NCBI GenBank assembly: GCA_047777345.1
Contig: JBKEEJ010000001.1
Coordinates: forward strand, 1 to 64,000
DNA: 64,000 nt
Direction: 5' to 3'
Source of the DNA: Anaerocolumna sp047777345
Lineage (GTDB): Bacteria > Bacillota > Clostridia > Lachnospirales > Lachnospiraceae
Shown piece by piece: positions 1-8,471 of this stretch. Both the position numbers and the translations under genes were made by a program. The first letter of the stretch is position 1, and every line of letters begins with the position of its first letter. The notes beneath the pieces are model-generated. The model saw only the letters and a program-made list of their open reading frames with translations. It was not told the DNA's origin and did no database searches.

Positions 1-1110
1 GACCAGGACAGCGAAGAATATAAGGTGTTTGCAGACAACGGTAAACAAGTGTCTGTCACTTCATTTGCCGGTATTTACGATATGATAAACGGACTTGTTG
101 TAGTGGGAAATGATGATTATAAAAAAGGTGTTTTAAGAAAAGACGGAAAAATGCTTTTGGATACCAAATATGACGAAATATATCTGGGTGACGGAGAATA
201 CATAGCTGCATATGAAGACGATACAGATTCCCTGATAAAAAAGGTGACCGTATTTGACAATCAGGGGAATATTATTTCAGCCAAGGAATATGAAGGTCTT
301 AAAGTATTGCTAAGCGGTTTTTACAATGGGGTAGCCATGTTGGGCGGTTGGTATGATTATGCCGTCGGAACGGACCAAAATATAATCTTTGATATCGTTG
401 GGACCGACTATTCAAATGATACCTTGGGATTTAACAGTGAATTATATCCGAACGGTTATTTTTCCCATTATAATTATAAAAAAGATAATGGTGAAATCAC
501 CCTGTTTAATTCCAGGGCAGAAAAAATAGCCAATGCTGCATACATGGGTATAGATTATGCAAACGGCAAATTTATTATAGAAGACAATGGCAGCGGAAAA
601 AAGCGCTTAATCGATGATAAAGGCAATGAGATTATAAAGGAATATGACAGTTTGACCAGCCATTATGACGGCAAATATTACATAGCATCAGATGAGGAAG
701 GATGTGACCTTTATGACGCCAATGGATTATTACTATATGATGATGCAGCAGAGATTGAAAGCATTGGCAGTGAGATGTTTCGCTGTGAAAGGGATAACGG
801 AACAACCATTGTAAACGGGCAGAGCGGAGAATGTTTTTCCCTGGCTCAGGAAGAAGATATTGTGTCTTATTATAGTGATGGGTATGCAATAAAATATACA
901 GATTATTCAGATAAATATCGGGATCTTTCAGAGAACGGAGAAACAGAAGAACCATATTTTAAGATAGAAATAATCGATAAAAAGGGAAAAGTAAAATATA
1001 AGCTGGATTTGTCTGGTAAAGATTTTTATGACTATGATAATTTCATCATATTGAAAAAAGGAATTTATTCCTATGAGTATAATGGAAAGTGCTATATAAA
1101 GACGTGGTAG
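1..1110 (+). CDS. WG-repeat-like protein, 5' end outside window
   Basis: The reading frame is open from base 1, so the start lies upstream; the GTG at 25 is only the first possible internal start. The visible 369 codons contain repeated blocks of the form G-V/L-x-x-K/D-x-G-K/N-x-x-x-x-x-x-Y-D-x-I (for example GVLRKDGKMLLDTKYDEI and RLIDDKGNEIIKEYDSL). These resemble WG-repeat (WG_beta_rep) beta-propeller-like proteins, which are common exported or cell-envelope proteins in Lachnospiraceae. Composition is rich in Y, D and K. No catalytic motif is visible and the function is unknown. The N-terminus, where a signal peptide or membrane anchor would be expected, is not in view. The following 345 bp have no gene. 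Confidence 0.65.
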   Translation, partial: DQDSEEYKVFADNGKQVSVTSFAGIYDMINGLVVVGNDDYKKGVLRKDGKMLLDTKYDEIYLGDGEYIAAYEDDTDSLIKKVTVFDNQGNIISAKEYEGLKVLLSGFYNGVAMLGGWYDYAVGTDQNIIFDIVGTDYSNDTLGFNSELYPNGYFSHYNYKKDNGEITLFNSRAEKIANAAYMGIDYANGKFIIEDNGSGKKRLIDDKGNEIIKEYDSLTSHYDGKYYIASDEEGCDLYDANGLLLYDDAAEIESIGSEMFRCERDNGTTIVNGQSGECFSLAQEEDIVSYYSDGYAIKYTDYSDKYRDLSENGETEEPYFKIEIIDKKGKVKYKLDLSGKDFYDYDNFIILKKGIYSYEYNGKCYIKTW

Positions 1111-1455
1111 GGGAAGAGGAAAAAACATTGCAGGAAAGTATAAATGAGTGTAATACACTATTAAAGTACAGGATGCCGTAAAAAATCCGAAGCCGTTCAA
1201 GGAACAATGCGAAACACAATGCCTTTATTTAAAAATCTGGTAATTTATTGATACCATTATTCTGTATAATACCATAACTTCCTAGCTGCCGGAATTTGCC
1301 GGAGGCCTTTATATTTAAGCTTTGCTTTAACTTATAGCTGATTATTGATTAATTTTTTGTATAATAAAAATTTAAACAATTCCGTAATACTAATATTTTG
1401 TGAATGAATATCTGGTATATAATCTGGATTAGTTAATAGAGGAGGATAACTTTAA
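1111..1455. other. Intergenic stretch, no gene seen
   Basis: 345 bp, AT-rich. No open frame with a ribosome site and no convincing terminator after the preceding gene. A TATAAT at 1418-1423 is a plausible -10 for the VanZ-like gene, but a matching -35 is weak. Confidence 0.4.
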
Positions 1456-1957
1456 ATGGAGGGTAATAGACATCGTAACTTAACCAGAATTTTATTTGCA
1501 GTATATATTTTAATGTTAGTATGGATTCTTTTATTTAAAATGAGTTTTTCCATGGATGAACTATATAAAAACAGAAGCATTAATATCATCCCCTTTATGA
1601 GTTCGGTTATAGCTAATGGGAGAGTAGATATTAGCGAGATTATCAATAATATAGTTGTATTTATACCTGTTGGAAATTTATGTATGTATGTTGAAAAAAG
1701 ACTGGTCTGTTCTTAAACAAATATCAGTAGGATTTTTTATTAGTTTAGGTATAGAAGTTTTACAGTTTGTTTTCGCTATAGGTGCGACTGATATAACAGA
1801 TCTTACAGGCAATACTTTCGGCGGGATAGTAGGGATTGGAGTTTTTTATTTATTATCAAAGGTATTTAAGAATAAAACCAATGATATAATTAATATACTT
1901 GCGCTAATTTCTACTATTATTTATAGCTCTTATATCTGTTTTATTGCTTGTAAATAA
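1456..1957 (+). pseudogene. VanZ-like membrane protein, frameshifted
   Basis: Two overlapping frames together make one VanZ-family protein. The first (1456-1716) has an N-terminal membrane segment (LFAVYILMLVWILLF), then the family motif NIIPF and EIINNIVVFIPVG. The second (in frame to 1957) continues with GFFISLGIEVLQFVF and ATDITDLTGNTFGG, the usual VanZ core. The break is at three tandem ATGT units (1680-1691). Removing one unit joins the frames as VGNLCMLKKDW and gives a normal-length protein of about 165 aa. A GAGGAGGA ribosome site precedes the ATG. VanZ-family proteins are small membrane proteins, and some confer low-level teicoplanin resistance; the role here is unknown. Slippage, true decay or a sequencing error are all possible. 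Confidence 0.75.
1680..1691 (+). repeat. ATGT x3 tetranucleotide repeat at frame break
   Basis: Three perfect tandem ATGT units lie exactly where the VanZ-like frame breaks. Two units would keep the gene in frame and three put it out of frame. Confidence 0.85.
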
Positions 1958-1958
1958 A

Positions 1959-1980
1959 TAGTCCTGTTGTAATATACGTT
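1959..1980 (+). repeat. 22-bp direct repeat, left copy
   Basis: A 22-bp sequence starting TAGTCCTGTTG and ending ATATACGTT recurs exactly at 3001-3022. This copy begins one base after the VanZ-like stop codon and just upstream of the insertion sequence. It is far longer than an IS3-type target duplication (3-4 bp). Confidence 0.9.
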
Positions 1981-2053
1981 TGATGTTAGTATATAAGTGT
2001 GGACACGGAAAGTTTAACACGTTAAAATATTTATAAGAAAGGTGTGTTAAACA

Positions 2054-2329
2054 ATGTCCAGAAACGGTACCCGTTATTCGGAAGAATTCAAACAACAGAT
2101 AGTAGATTTATATAATTCAGGTAGCACAGTCAGTCACCTGAATCGTGAGTATGGTGTTTCTAATGTAACGATTTATAAGTGGATCAAAGAACTTTCTCCA
2201 GTCAAAATATCCGAAAAGGAAGAAATGACTTCTAAAGATTTCGAAAAAATGAAAAAGCGTATTGCTGAACTTGAAATGGAGAATGAAATATTAAAAAAAG
2301 CTACCGCCATATTCGCAAGAAAACGATAG
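2054..2329 (+). CDS. IS3-family transposase OrfA
   Basis: A 91-aa protein with the IS3 OrfA layout: an N-terminal helix-turn-helix (YSEEFKQQIVDLYNSG and VSNVTIYKWIKEL) that binds the element ends, then a leucine-zipper-like tail (MKKRIAELEMENEILKKA). The ribosome site is AAGAAAGGTG. A run of seven A at 2293-2299, read as TTA AAA AAA GCT, is a classic slippery site; a -1 shift there enters the orfB frame to make the OrfAB fusion. The gene itself looks intact, but its partner is truncated. Confidence 0.85.
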   Translation: MSRNGTRYSEEFKQQIVDLYNSGSTVSHLNREYGVSNVTIYKWIKELSPVKISEKEEMTSKDFEKMKKRIAELEMENEILKKATAIFARKR

Positions 2330-3003
2330 AAGAAATCGTTACCTTCATCGAAAAATATAAATCAATATATACCGTAAAACTTATATGCAAAGCCTTAAAA
2401 TTTCCTAGAAGTACTTATTATAAGGCTTTAATTCGAGTACCTTCAAAACGCCAGCAAGAAGCGGAAAGGTTAAAAGCTGTAATTAAAAAGATTTGGGTTG
2501 AAAGCAAATCTCGTTATGGTGCTCCTAAAATTCATCGTCTTTTAACGGATAAAGGTGAAATAATTAGCCTAAAACGTGTCCAACGCTACATGAAAGATAT
2601 GGGTATTCAATCTATAGTTGTAAAGAAGTTTCGTTATCATTCAGAAAAATCAAGTCCGGAGGAAAGAGAAAATATCTTGGACCGTGATTTTAGTACTACT
2701 AGTATTAATCAAAAATGGTGTACTGATATAACCTATATCTACACAATAAAAGATGGCTGGACATATCTTGCATCCGTCATGGACCTTTACAGTAAGAAAA
2801 TCATTGGTTATGCGTATCATACTTCCATGACAGCTGAACTAGCAATTAAAGCTGTTGAAAACGCCTGTTTAAACGTTAAAAAAACAGAAGGCATAATTCT
2901 GCATAGTGATTTAGGTAGTCAATATACAAGTCAGAAATTTGAAAACTACCTTGCAACAAAACATATGATTCATTCCTTTAGTAGAAAGGGAAATCCATAT
3001 TAG
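2296..3003 (+). pseudogene. IS3-family transposase OrfB, C-terminus missing
   Basis: Reached by -1 frameshifting from orfA. It shows the HTH_21-like region (SKSRYGAPKIHRLL) and the start of the rve integrase core: WCTDITYIYT with the first catalytic Asp, and HSDLGSQYTS with the second. The frame ends at SFSRKGNPY, immediately before the usual DNACIESFH stretch that supplies the catalytic Glu. The DDE triad is therefore incomplete and the enzyme should be inactive. The end coincides exactly with the 22-bp repeat at 3001. Confidence 0.85.
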
Positions 3004-3022
3004 TCCTGTTGTAATATACGTT
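3001..3022 (+). repeat. 22-bp direct repeat, right copy
   Basis: Identical to 1959-1980. Its first three bases (TAG) supply the stop codon of the truncated orfB. A further partial copy, TAATATACGTT, follows at 3033-3043. Confidence 0.9.
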
Positions 3023-3094
3023 AGCTATTAATTAATATACGTTAAATAATTATATAAAAGATAAATTAGTTTATAATCTTAAACTATTACCAGT

Positions 3095-3124
3095 AAAGAC
3101 CAGTGATTTCACTGGTCTTTTAAA
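3095..3124 (+). terminator. Intrinsic terminator-like hairpin
   Basis: A perfect 11-bp stem (AAAGACCAGTG / CACTGGTCTTT) with an ATTT loop, then TTT-rich sequence. No intact gene lies directly upstream, so it may be a relic of the region cut off by the insertion event. The rest of 3023-3380 is very AT-rich with no gene. Confidence 0.7.
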
Positions 3125-3380
3125 TTAATATTATATCTTTTCCTGTAAAGTTTTTTACAAAATATAACACAAAAATAAAAATCATTACTATTATTGATAA
3201 ATATTATCAAGTGATAATCCTATTTTTTTTTACAGTAATTTCATATAAAAGTTATCACAAAATCCGTTATGGGGTTGATATACCTGTTATAAAACCTTAA
3301 TATATGCAGTAAATCTCAGATTTGATTTTCACAGATATTAATTCTTACCAAAAAAATGTAATTAAAAATGAAAAATTTGC

Positions 3381-3434
3381 TTGACAGATTTACAAGTCTA
3401 TTGTATTATAATATCAGTAATAATTACTATTATC
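3381..3434 (+). promoter_or_regulatory. ahpC promoter with Fur/PerR-like box
   Basis: TTGACA at 3381-3386 and TATTAT at 3404-3409 with a 17-bp spacer form a strong promoter. Directly downstream at 3417-3434 lies an AT-rich imperfect palindrome (GTAATAATTACTATTATC) resembling the Fur/PerR operator family. PerR control of ahpCF is known in Firmicutes; the assignment here rests on resemblance only. Confidence 0.6.
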
Positions 3435-3542
3435 AATTACTACATACTTTTCAAATTACATATTCGATTAGCAGGTTAACCTGGTTATCAATTTACTTAG
3501 TTATTAATTAAAATAAAATATATTATATGGAGGTATAAAATT

Positions 3543-4106
3543 ATGTCATTAGTTGGAACAGAAGTAAAACCATTTAAGGCACAGGCTTACCACAACGGAA
3601 AATTTGTAGAAGTTACAGAAGCTGATTTTAAGGGTAAGTGGAGCATCGTATGCTTCTATCCTGCAGATTTCACATTTGTATGCCCTACAGAATTAGAAGA
3701 CTTGCAGAACAATTACGAAACCTTTAAGCAACTGGGAGCAGAAGTATATTCTGTATCCACCGATACTCATTACGTTCATAAGGCATGGCATGACCATTCC
3801 CAGGCTATCAGCAAGATAACTTATTATATGATTGGAGATCCTTCTCACACACTTTGCCGCAATTTTGACGTACTGATTGAAGAAGACGGAACTGCAGACC
3901 GTGGTACATTCTTAATTGACCCGGACGGTGTTATCCAGGCAGTGGAAATCAATGCAGGAAATATTGGCCGTGATGCCAACACTATGATCAATAAGCTAAA
4001 AGCCGCACAGTATGTAAGGAATAATCCGAATGAAGTTTGCCCGGCTAAATGGAAGGAAGGAGAAGCAACATTAAAGCCAAGTTTGGACTTAGTAGGTAAA
4101 ATCTAA
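3543..4106 (+). CDS. ahpC: Alkyl hydroperoxide reductase C, 2-Cys peroxiredoxin
   Basis: A 187-aa typical 2-Cys peroxiredoxin that reduces H2O2 and organic hydroperoxides in the cytosol. The peroxidatic cysteine is Cys47 in TFVCPTE; the resolving cysteine is Cys166 in EVCPAKW near the C-terminus. Length and both motifs match enterobacterial-type AhpC closely. The ribosome site GGAGG stands eight bases before the ATG. ahpF follows after 12 bp and recycles the disulfide, so the two form an operon. The Fur/PerR-like palindrome upstream suggests induction by peroxide or iron status. Confidence 0.97.
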   Translation: MSLVGTEVKPFKAQAYHNGKFVEVTEADFKGKWSIVCFYPADFTFVCPTELEDLQNNYETFKQLGAEVYSVSTDTHYVHKAWHDHSQAISKITYYMIGDPSHTLCRNFDVLIEEDGTADRGTFLIDPDGVIQAVEINAGNIGRDANTMINKLKAAQYVRNNPNEVCPAKWKEGEATLKPSLDLVGKI

Positions 4107-4118
4107 GGAGCGGATACT

Positions 4119-5648
4119 ATGATACTGGATACTGAAATAAGGAATCAACTGATTGAATATCTAAAACTTCTGGAAAATGATATACTAATCAAGGTCAGCC
4201 CTGGATCCGGCAGTATCTCAGATGATATGGTTGCTTTAATTGACGAGCTAGCCGCTCTGTCGCCCAAAATTAAGACAGAGCCGGCTAGGCTTTTAAGAAC
4301 GCCGAGTTTTAGCATTAACCGTATTGGTGAAGATACCGGTGTTACTTTTGCGGGAGTCCCTTTAGGGCATGAATTTACCTCACTTGTTCTGGCCCTGCTA
4401 CAGGTAAGCGGAAGACCGCCCAAGGTTGAGAGTAAAATAATTGATCAGATAAAGAAACTTAAAGGAGAATACCATTTTGAGACTTATGTCAGCTTAAGCT
4501 GCCATAATTGTCCGGATGTTGTGCAGGCCCTTAACCTTATGAGTGTTTTGAATCCATCCGTAACTCACACAATGATCGATGGGGCAGCTTTTAAGGATGA
4601 GGCAGAAAGCAAAAATATTATGGCTGTTCCAACGGTTTACTTAAATGGTGAAGTGTTTGGCAGCGGTCGTATGAGTCTTGAAGAAATTCTTGAAAAATTA
4701 GGCAGCGGACCTGATGTTTCAGAGTTTGAAAATAAAGAACCTTATGACGTTCTTATCGTCGGCGGAGGCCCGGCAGGAGCCAGCGCAGCTATTTATGCGG
4801 CCAGAAAAGGCATACGAACCGGTATTGTTGCACAAAATTTTGGCGGTCAGGTAAGAGAAACACTTGGAATTGAAAATCTTATCAGTGTTGATTACGCACA
4901 AGGGCCTGAGTTTGCACAAACCTTGGAACAGAATGTAAGAAAATACAATGTGGATATTATGACTTCACAGCGAGCCAAACGCTTAGAAAGAAAAGACCTT
5001 ATTGAGGTGGAATTAGAAAACGGCGCCATTTTAAAAAGCAAGGCTGCTATTATATCAACGGGTGCCCGCTGGAGAAATGTGGGGGTGCCCGGGGAGAAAG
5101 AGTTTAAGAATAAGGGAGTTGCCTATTGTCCTCACTGCGACGGGCCCTTATTTAAAGATAAGCATGTGGCGGTAATTGGGGGCGGTAATTCCGGCATCGA
5201 AGCCGCAATAGACCTTGCAGGAATTGCAAGCCATGTTACGGTACTTGAATTTATGCCTGATTTAAAAGCTGACGCCGTATTGCAAAAACGCCTTTACAGC
5301 TTGCCGAATGTGACAGTTTTAAAAAATGTCCAGACGAAAGAAATAACCGGAACAGATAAGGTAAATGGTATTACTTACGAAGATCGTGATACGAAAGAAG
5401 TTCGTCATATTGAATTAGACGGAGTATTTGTTCAGATTGGACTTGTGCCCAATACAGACTGGTTAGGTGATACGGTTGAGCGAAACCGTATCGGCGAGAT
5501 TATTGTTGACGAGCATAATGCTACCAGCTTGCCGGGTGTGTTTGCAGCCGGTGACTGTACCAACAGCACATATAAGCAGATTATCATCGCTATGGGCTCC
5601 GGTGCCAATGCTGCCTTAAGTGCATTTGACTATTTAATCAGAAATTAA
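4119..5648 (+). CDS. ahpF: Alkyl hydroperoxide reductase F, NADH-peroxiredoxin reductase
   Basis: A 509-aa flavoprotein that passes electrons from NADH to AhpC. The N-terminal part is the tandem thioredoxin-like domain with the redox pair C128-H-N-C131 (SLSCHNCPD). A thioredoxin-reductase-like half follows: FAD-binding GGGPAGASAA near residue 214, the second redox pair CPHC (YCPHCDGPLF), the NAD-binding GGGNSGIEAA and the C-terminal FAD motif VFAAGDCTN. Length is typical for AhpF. It is co-transcribed with ahpC, with a GGAG ribosome site in the 12-bp gap, and ends at a strong terminator. Confidence 0.97.
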   Translation: MILDTEIRNQLIEYLKLLENDILIKVSPGSGSISDDMVALIDELAALSPKIKTEPARLLRTPSFSINRIGEDTGVTFAGVPLGHEFTSLVLALLQVSGRPPKVESKIIDQIKKLKGEYHFETYVSLSCHNCPDVVQALNLMSVLNPSVTHTMIDGAAFKDEAESKNIMAVPTVYLNGEVFGSGRMSLEEILEKLGSGPDVSEFENKEPYDVLIVGGGPAGASAAIYAARKGIRTGIVAQNFGGQVRETLGIENLISVDYAQGPEFAQTLEQNVRKYNVDIMTSQRAKRLERKDLIEVELENGAILKSKAAIISTGARWRNVGVPGEKEFKNKGVAYCPHCDGPLFKDKHVAVIGGGNSGIEAAIDLAGIASHVTVLEFMPDLKADAVLQKRLYSLPNVTVLKNVQTKEITGTDKVNGITYEDRDTKEVRHIELDGVFVQIGLVPNTDWLGDTVERNRIGEIIVDEHNATSLPGVFAAGDCTNSTYKQIIIAMGSGANAALSAFDYLIRN

Positions 5649-5650
5649 TA

Positions 5651-5696
5651 AAAACTGTTTCCTTCCAATTTAGAATAGGTTGGAAACAGTTTTTTG
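5651..5696 (+). terminator. Terminator of ahpCF
   Basis: Stem AAAACTGTTTCC with its complement GGAAACAGTTTT, interrupted loop, then TTTTTT. It begins three bases after the ahpF stop codon. Confidence 0.9.
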
Positions 5697-5759
5697 TTTT
5701 TATTCTGAAAGCTTTGCCGCACTATAATGGGTGCGGTTTAGATTTATTATAGAATCATT

Positions 5760-7253
5760 TTATTCCTTGGAGGCATACATAAGTATTTGCTCTTTTGTGG
5801 CCTGGGATTTTGGTATGTCACATACCAGTCTTCCGGAATTCATAACTAAAATTCGGTCGCACATTCCCATGATTTCATCAATGTCCGATGAGATAAAAAT
5901 AATGGAGGCTCCTTTTCTTACCATATCTACCATGCAGTTATAAATATCCGTTTTGGAGGCAATGTCCACACCCCGGGTAGGTTCATCCATAATGTAGATT
6001 TTTAACCGGCTCATCATCCATCTGGCGATTGCCATTTTTTGCTGATTTCCGCCACTGTATGTATTTACCATATCATCTGCCCTGCCCGGTTTAATACTGA
6101 GCTTTTCCACATAAGTTGCTGCAACGTCATGAAGAATATAGGGGTCAATAACCATGTGTTGAACAAAGCGTTTTAAAGAAGACACGGAAACATTATTCTG
6201 CAGATTCATACTTCCAAAGACAGAATTGTTAATCCGGTCTTCCGGTATCAGCCCAATACCTGCTTTGATGGCATCAAAAGGCTCTTTAATGGTAACCGGC
6301 TTACCATTTACTTCAATATGTCCACCAGTGGGCTTCGTTACTCCAAAAATACATTTGGCAAGAATGGAGCGGCCTGATCCTACCAAACCGGTGACGCCCA
6401 GTATTTCCGATTTCTTTAATTCAAAGTTAATATCAGATAGTACATTGCCAAAGGACAAATTTTTTACTGCAAGGACAGTTTTTCCCAAAGTAAGATCCAG
6501 TTTGGGATAGCGCTTTTGCACATTGGTCCTTGCCATTAATCGGATAATTTCGTCTGTGGAAATTTCCTTTACATTTTTCGTTCCTACCACTTTTCCCCTG
6601 TATATAACCGTGACACAGTCTGCAATTCGCTTTATTTCATCCAGAGAGTGAGTGACATAAAGAATTGCCTTGTTTTTTGATTTCAGCTCTGTGACCATAC
6701 GGAATAAAATTTCCTTTTCCATAATGGAAAACATGGAAGACGGTTCGTCAAAAATAAGGATTTTCGCATCGGAAATATAAGCTTTGATCATTTCAATCAG
6801 GTGCTTTTGGGCAAAGCCCAGGGAACCTGCCAGCTCAGTGGGTTTTATGGAAATATTGAATGACGCAAATAATTTCTGGCAGTCAGAAAAAAGCTTGTCA
6901 AAGTCAACACGCCGCAACAGGCCGCCTTTTAAGGACAGTTTATCGGTATATATATTTTCTGCCACAGTCAGATTAGGGTATAGGGTTAATTCCTGCAAAA
7001 CGGAATGGATGCCGATTTTTTTTGCTTCGTATACGGAATTAAGGTTAATTTCCTCGCCATCCAGATAGATGTGCCCGCTGTCTTTTTTGTAGATTCCATT
7101 TATCACATTAATAATAGTGGATTTGCCGGAACCATTTTCGCCGATTAACGCGTGGACTTCCCCATAGTATAAGTCCAGATTAATACCGCTTAATGCAAAA
7201 TCTTCGCTTATATTTTTATTAATATCTTTTAGCAGCAATGCCGGTGTACTCAT
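5760..7253 (-). CDS. Sugar ABC transporter ATPase (RbsA/MglA type), no adjacent permease
   Basis: A 497-aa ATPase with two fused nucleotide-binding domains, the arrangement of RbsA/MglA/XylG carbohydrate importers. The first domain has Walker A GENGSGKST and Walker B ILIFDEPSS, but its signature region reads SLGFAQKHLIEM rather than LSGGQ. The second has the family's usual degenerate GLVGSGRS, a good signature YSGGNQQK and Walker B IYIMDEPTRG. It lies 53 bp downstream of a DeoR-type regulator on the same strand, probably as one operon. No permease or binding protein follows. It might energise the permease of the divergent operon or a distant one; this is inference. Confidence 0.88.
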   Translation of the reverse strand: MSTPALLLKDINKNISEDFALSGINLDLYYGEVHALIGENGSGKSTIINVINGIYKKDSGHIYLDGEEINLNSVYEAKKIGIHSVLQELTLYPNLTVAENIYTDKLSLKGGLLRRVDFDKLFSDCQKLFASFNISIKPTELAGSLGFAQKHLIEMIKAYISDAKILIFDEPSSMFSIMEKEILFRMVTELKSKNKAILYVTHSLDEIKRIADCVTVIYRGKVVGTKNVKEISTDEIIRLMARTNVQKRYPKLDLTLGKTVLAVKNLSFGNVLSDINFELKKSEILGVTGLVGSGRSILAKCIFGVTKPTGGHIEVNGKPVTIKEPFDAIKAGIGLIPEDRINNSVFGSMNLQNNVSVSSLKRFVQHMVIDPYILHDVAATYVEKLSIKPGRADDMVNTYSGGNQQKMAIARWMMSRLKIYIMDEPTRGVDIASKTDIYNCMVDMVRKGASIIFISSDIDEIMGMCDRILVMNSGRLVCDIPKSQATKEQILMYASKE

Positions 7254-7306
7254 ATGAACCTCCCCGGAATCCTGTAACAGGTATAAATGGGTAAGTTTGA
7301 GTCAAA

Positions 7307-8089
7307 TCAAACTTTGCCTTCAAAGGCATCTATGGATGTAAACAGCTGAATATTGCTGTTAAACAGTAAGTTCTTGTATTCGTCCTTAATTCGGGAATTT
7401 GTTATCATTAAATCGGCAATCTGGTTGGCCTTGCCTACCCGGTAAAAAGAATTTTTTTCAAAAGCATCTGCAGTAAGCACAAGGATTTTCTCGCTGGCAT
7501 TTACAGCTGCTTCCTGAATAAGGGAAGCCATATCGATACTGGATACGGTCAAATTCAGATCACTGGATATGCCGTCGATTTCTATAAATAATTTGGATAC
7601 ATAAAATTGCTTTAGGTTATTATTTGTAAGAGTGCCAAATACCGCATTGTAGCGGTAATCAATATCTCCCCCAAGTAAGACAACCTTTACGGATTTATTG
7701 GAAGCTAATTCGCAGGCAATGGTAATATCATTGGTTAAAACGGTGATATTGTTTTTATTCCCTAATTTTTTGGCTATATACAGGTTAATCAGACCATTGG
7801 TCAGCATAATAATATCGCCGTCTTTAATTAATTGCACCGCTATTTCCGCGATTTCCTGATAATCCTTGGGATTATGCCCTTCCAAAAGGGGGGTTTTTTC
7901 GTCTTCCTTGTTGTTTAATACGGCGCCTCCGTGGGTTCTGGTAAGAAAACCTTCTGATTCCAGTTTCTCAAGGTCCCTTCGAATGGTAACTTCAGAAACA
8001 TTGAGCATAGAACTTAAGGTACTGACTTCGGCCTGTTGATTATTGAGTATATAATTTTTGATAATGCGTATTCGTTCAATTGCAAACAT
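7307..8089 (-). CDS. DeoR-family transcriptional regulator
   Basis: A 260-aa regulator with an N-terminal winged helix-turn-helix: the DeoR signature spans about residues 6-56, including RIRIIKNYIL and SEVTIRRDLEKLE, then GFLTRTHGGAV. A C-terminal sugar-phosphate-sensing domain of the DeoRC type follows. It is transcribed divergently from the sugar transport operon and upstream of the orphan ATPase. On the minus strand its promoter reads TTGATT, a 17-bp gap, TATACT. Two TTTCGTATTT repeats lie between that promoter and the start codon, consistent with autorepression. Such proteins usually repress sugar genes and respond to a phosphorylated sugar; the effector is unknown. Confidence 0.9.
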   Translation of the reverse strand: MFAIERIRIIKNYILNNQQAEVSTLSSMLNVSEVTIRRDLEKLESEGFLTRTHGGAVLNNKEDEKTPLLEGHNPKDYQEIAEIAVQLIKDGDIIMLTNGLINLYIAKKLGNKNNITVLTNDITIACELASNKSVKVVLLGGDIDYRYNAVFGTLTNNNLKQFYVSKLFIEIDGISSDLNLTVSSIDMASLIQEAAVNASEKILVLTADAFEKNSFYRVGKANQIADLMITNSRIKDEYKNLLFNSNIQLFTSIDAFEGKV

Positions 8090-8143
8090 AGGTGCACTTC
8101 CTTATAACAGGCTAAATTCTGTGTGTTTGAGTATAATGAAAAA

Positions 8144-8172
8144 TTTCGTATTTCTCTAATTTCGTATTTTTC
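8144..8172 (-). promoter_or_regulatory. Direct-repeat operator in the DeoR-type gene leader
   Basis: Two near-identical 13-mers, TTTCGTATTTCTC (8144-8156) and TTTCGTATTTTTC (8160-8172), are spaced 16 bp start to start. They sit downstream of the regulator's own -10 box. The CGAA/TTCG core is shared with the repeats on the other side of the divergent region. Confidence 0.55.
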
Positions 8173-8333
8173 TATTTAAATAAAGTATAAACGATTCACA
8201 TCAGAAAATCAATAGAAAACCAATAATAACAAAATGAAATAAATCGTTCAAAACTAATATTATTTCATCGTAATATATATGGATATTATGCATAATATTT
8301 TTAAAAATAAGTAACTTTTATTGGTAAATATTA

Positions 8334-8362
8334 TTGACAAATTTTGTATTATATGATATGAT
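8334..8362 (+). promoter_or_regulatory. Promoter of the sugar transport operon
   Basis: TTGACA at 8334-8339, a 17-bp spacer and TATGAT at 8357-8362. The leader to the start codon at 8472 is about 100 nt and holds the operator repeats. Confidence 0.7.
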
Positions 8363-8378
8363 TCAATCACAGAAACGT

Positions 8379-8436
8379 AAACAAACGAACATAAACGAAA
8401 CAATATTCGAACAAAGACATAAAAATTCGTTTGTTT
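8379..8436 (+). promoter_or_regulatory. Operator-like CGAA repeats in the transport operon leader
   Basis: An exact 11-bp inverted repeat, AAACAAACGAA (8379-8389) and TTCGTTTGTTT (8426-8436), encloses further AACGAA and TTCGAA motifs. It lies just after the promoter, as expected for a DeoR-family repressor site (compare the GlpR core TTCG-n-CGAA). Confidence 0.55.
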
Positions 8437-8471
8437 ATTTTCTAAAAACAGTAAAAGGAGAGAGTATTAAA

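Larger units (their letters stand above)
1981..3003 (+). mobile_element. IS3-family insertion sequence, 3'-truncated
   Basis: It holds a two-frame transposase typical of IS3/IS150-type elements. The left end lies within 1981-2053 (the GTGTGGACAC region), but the terminal inverted repeat cannot be fixed because the right end is missing. The element stops inside orfB at 3003, where the second copy of the 22-bp repeat begins. The copy should be unable to transpose by itself. Confidence 0.8.

Noticed and set aside
8334..8471. N-terminal extension of the sugar-binding lipoprotein
   Set aside because: The TTG at 8334 is the first base of a TTGACA -35 box, and the true signal peptide begins at 8472.
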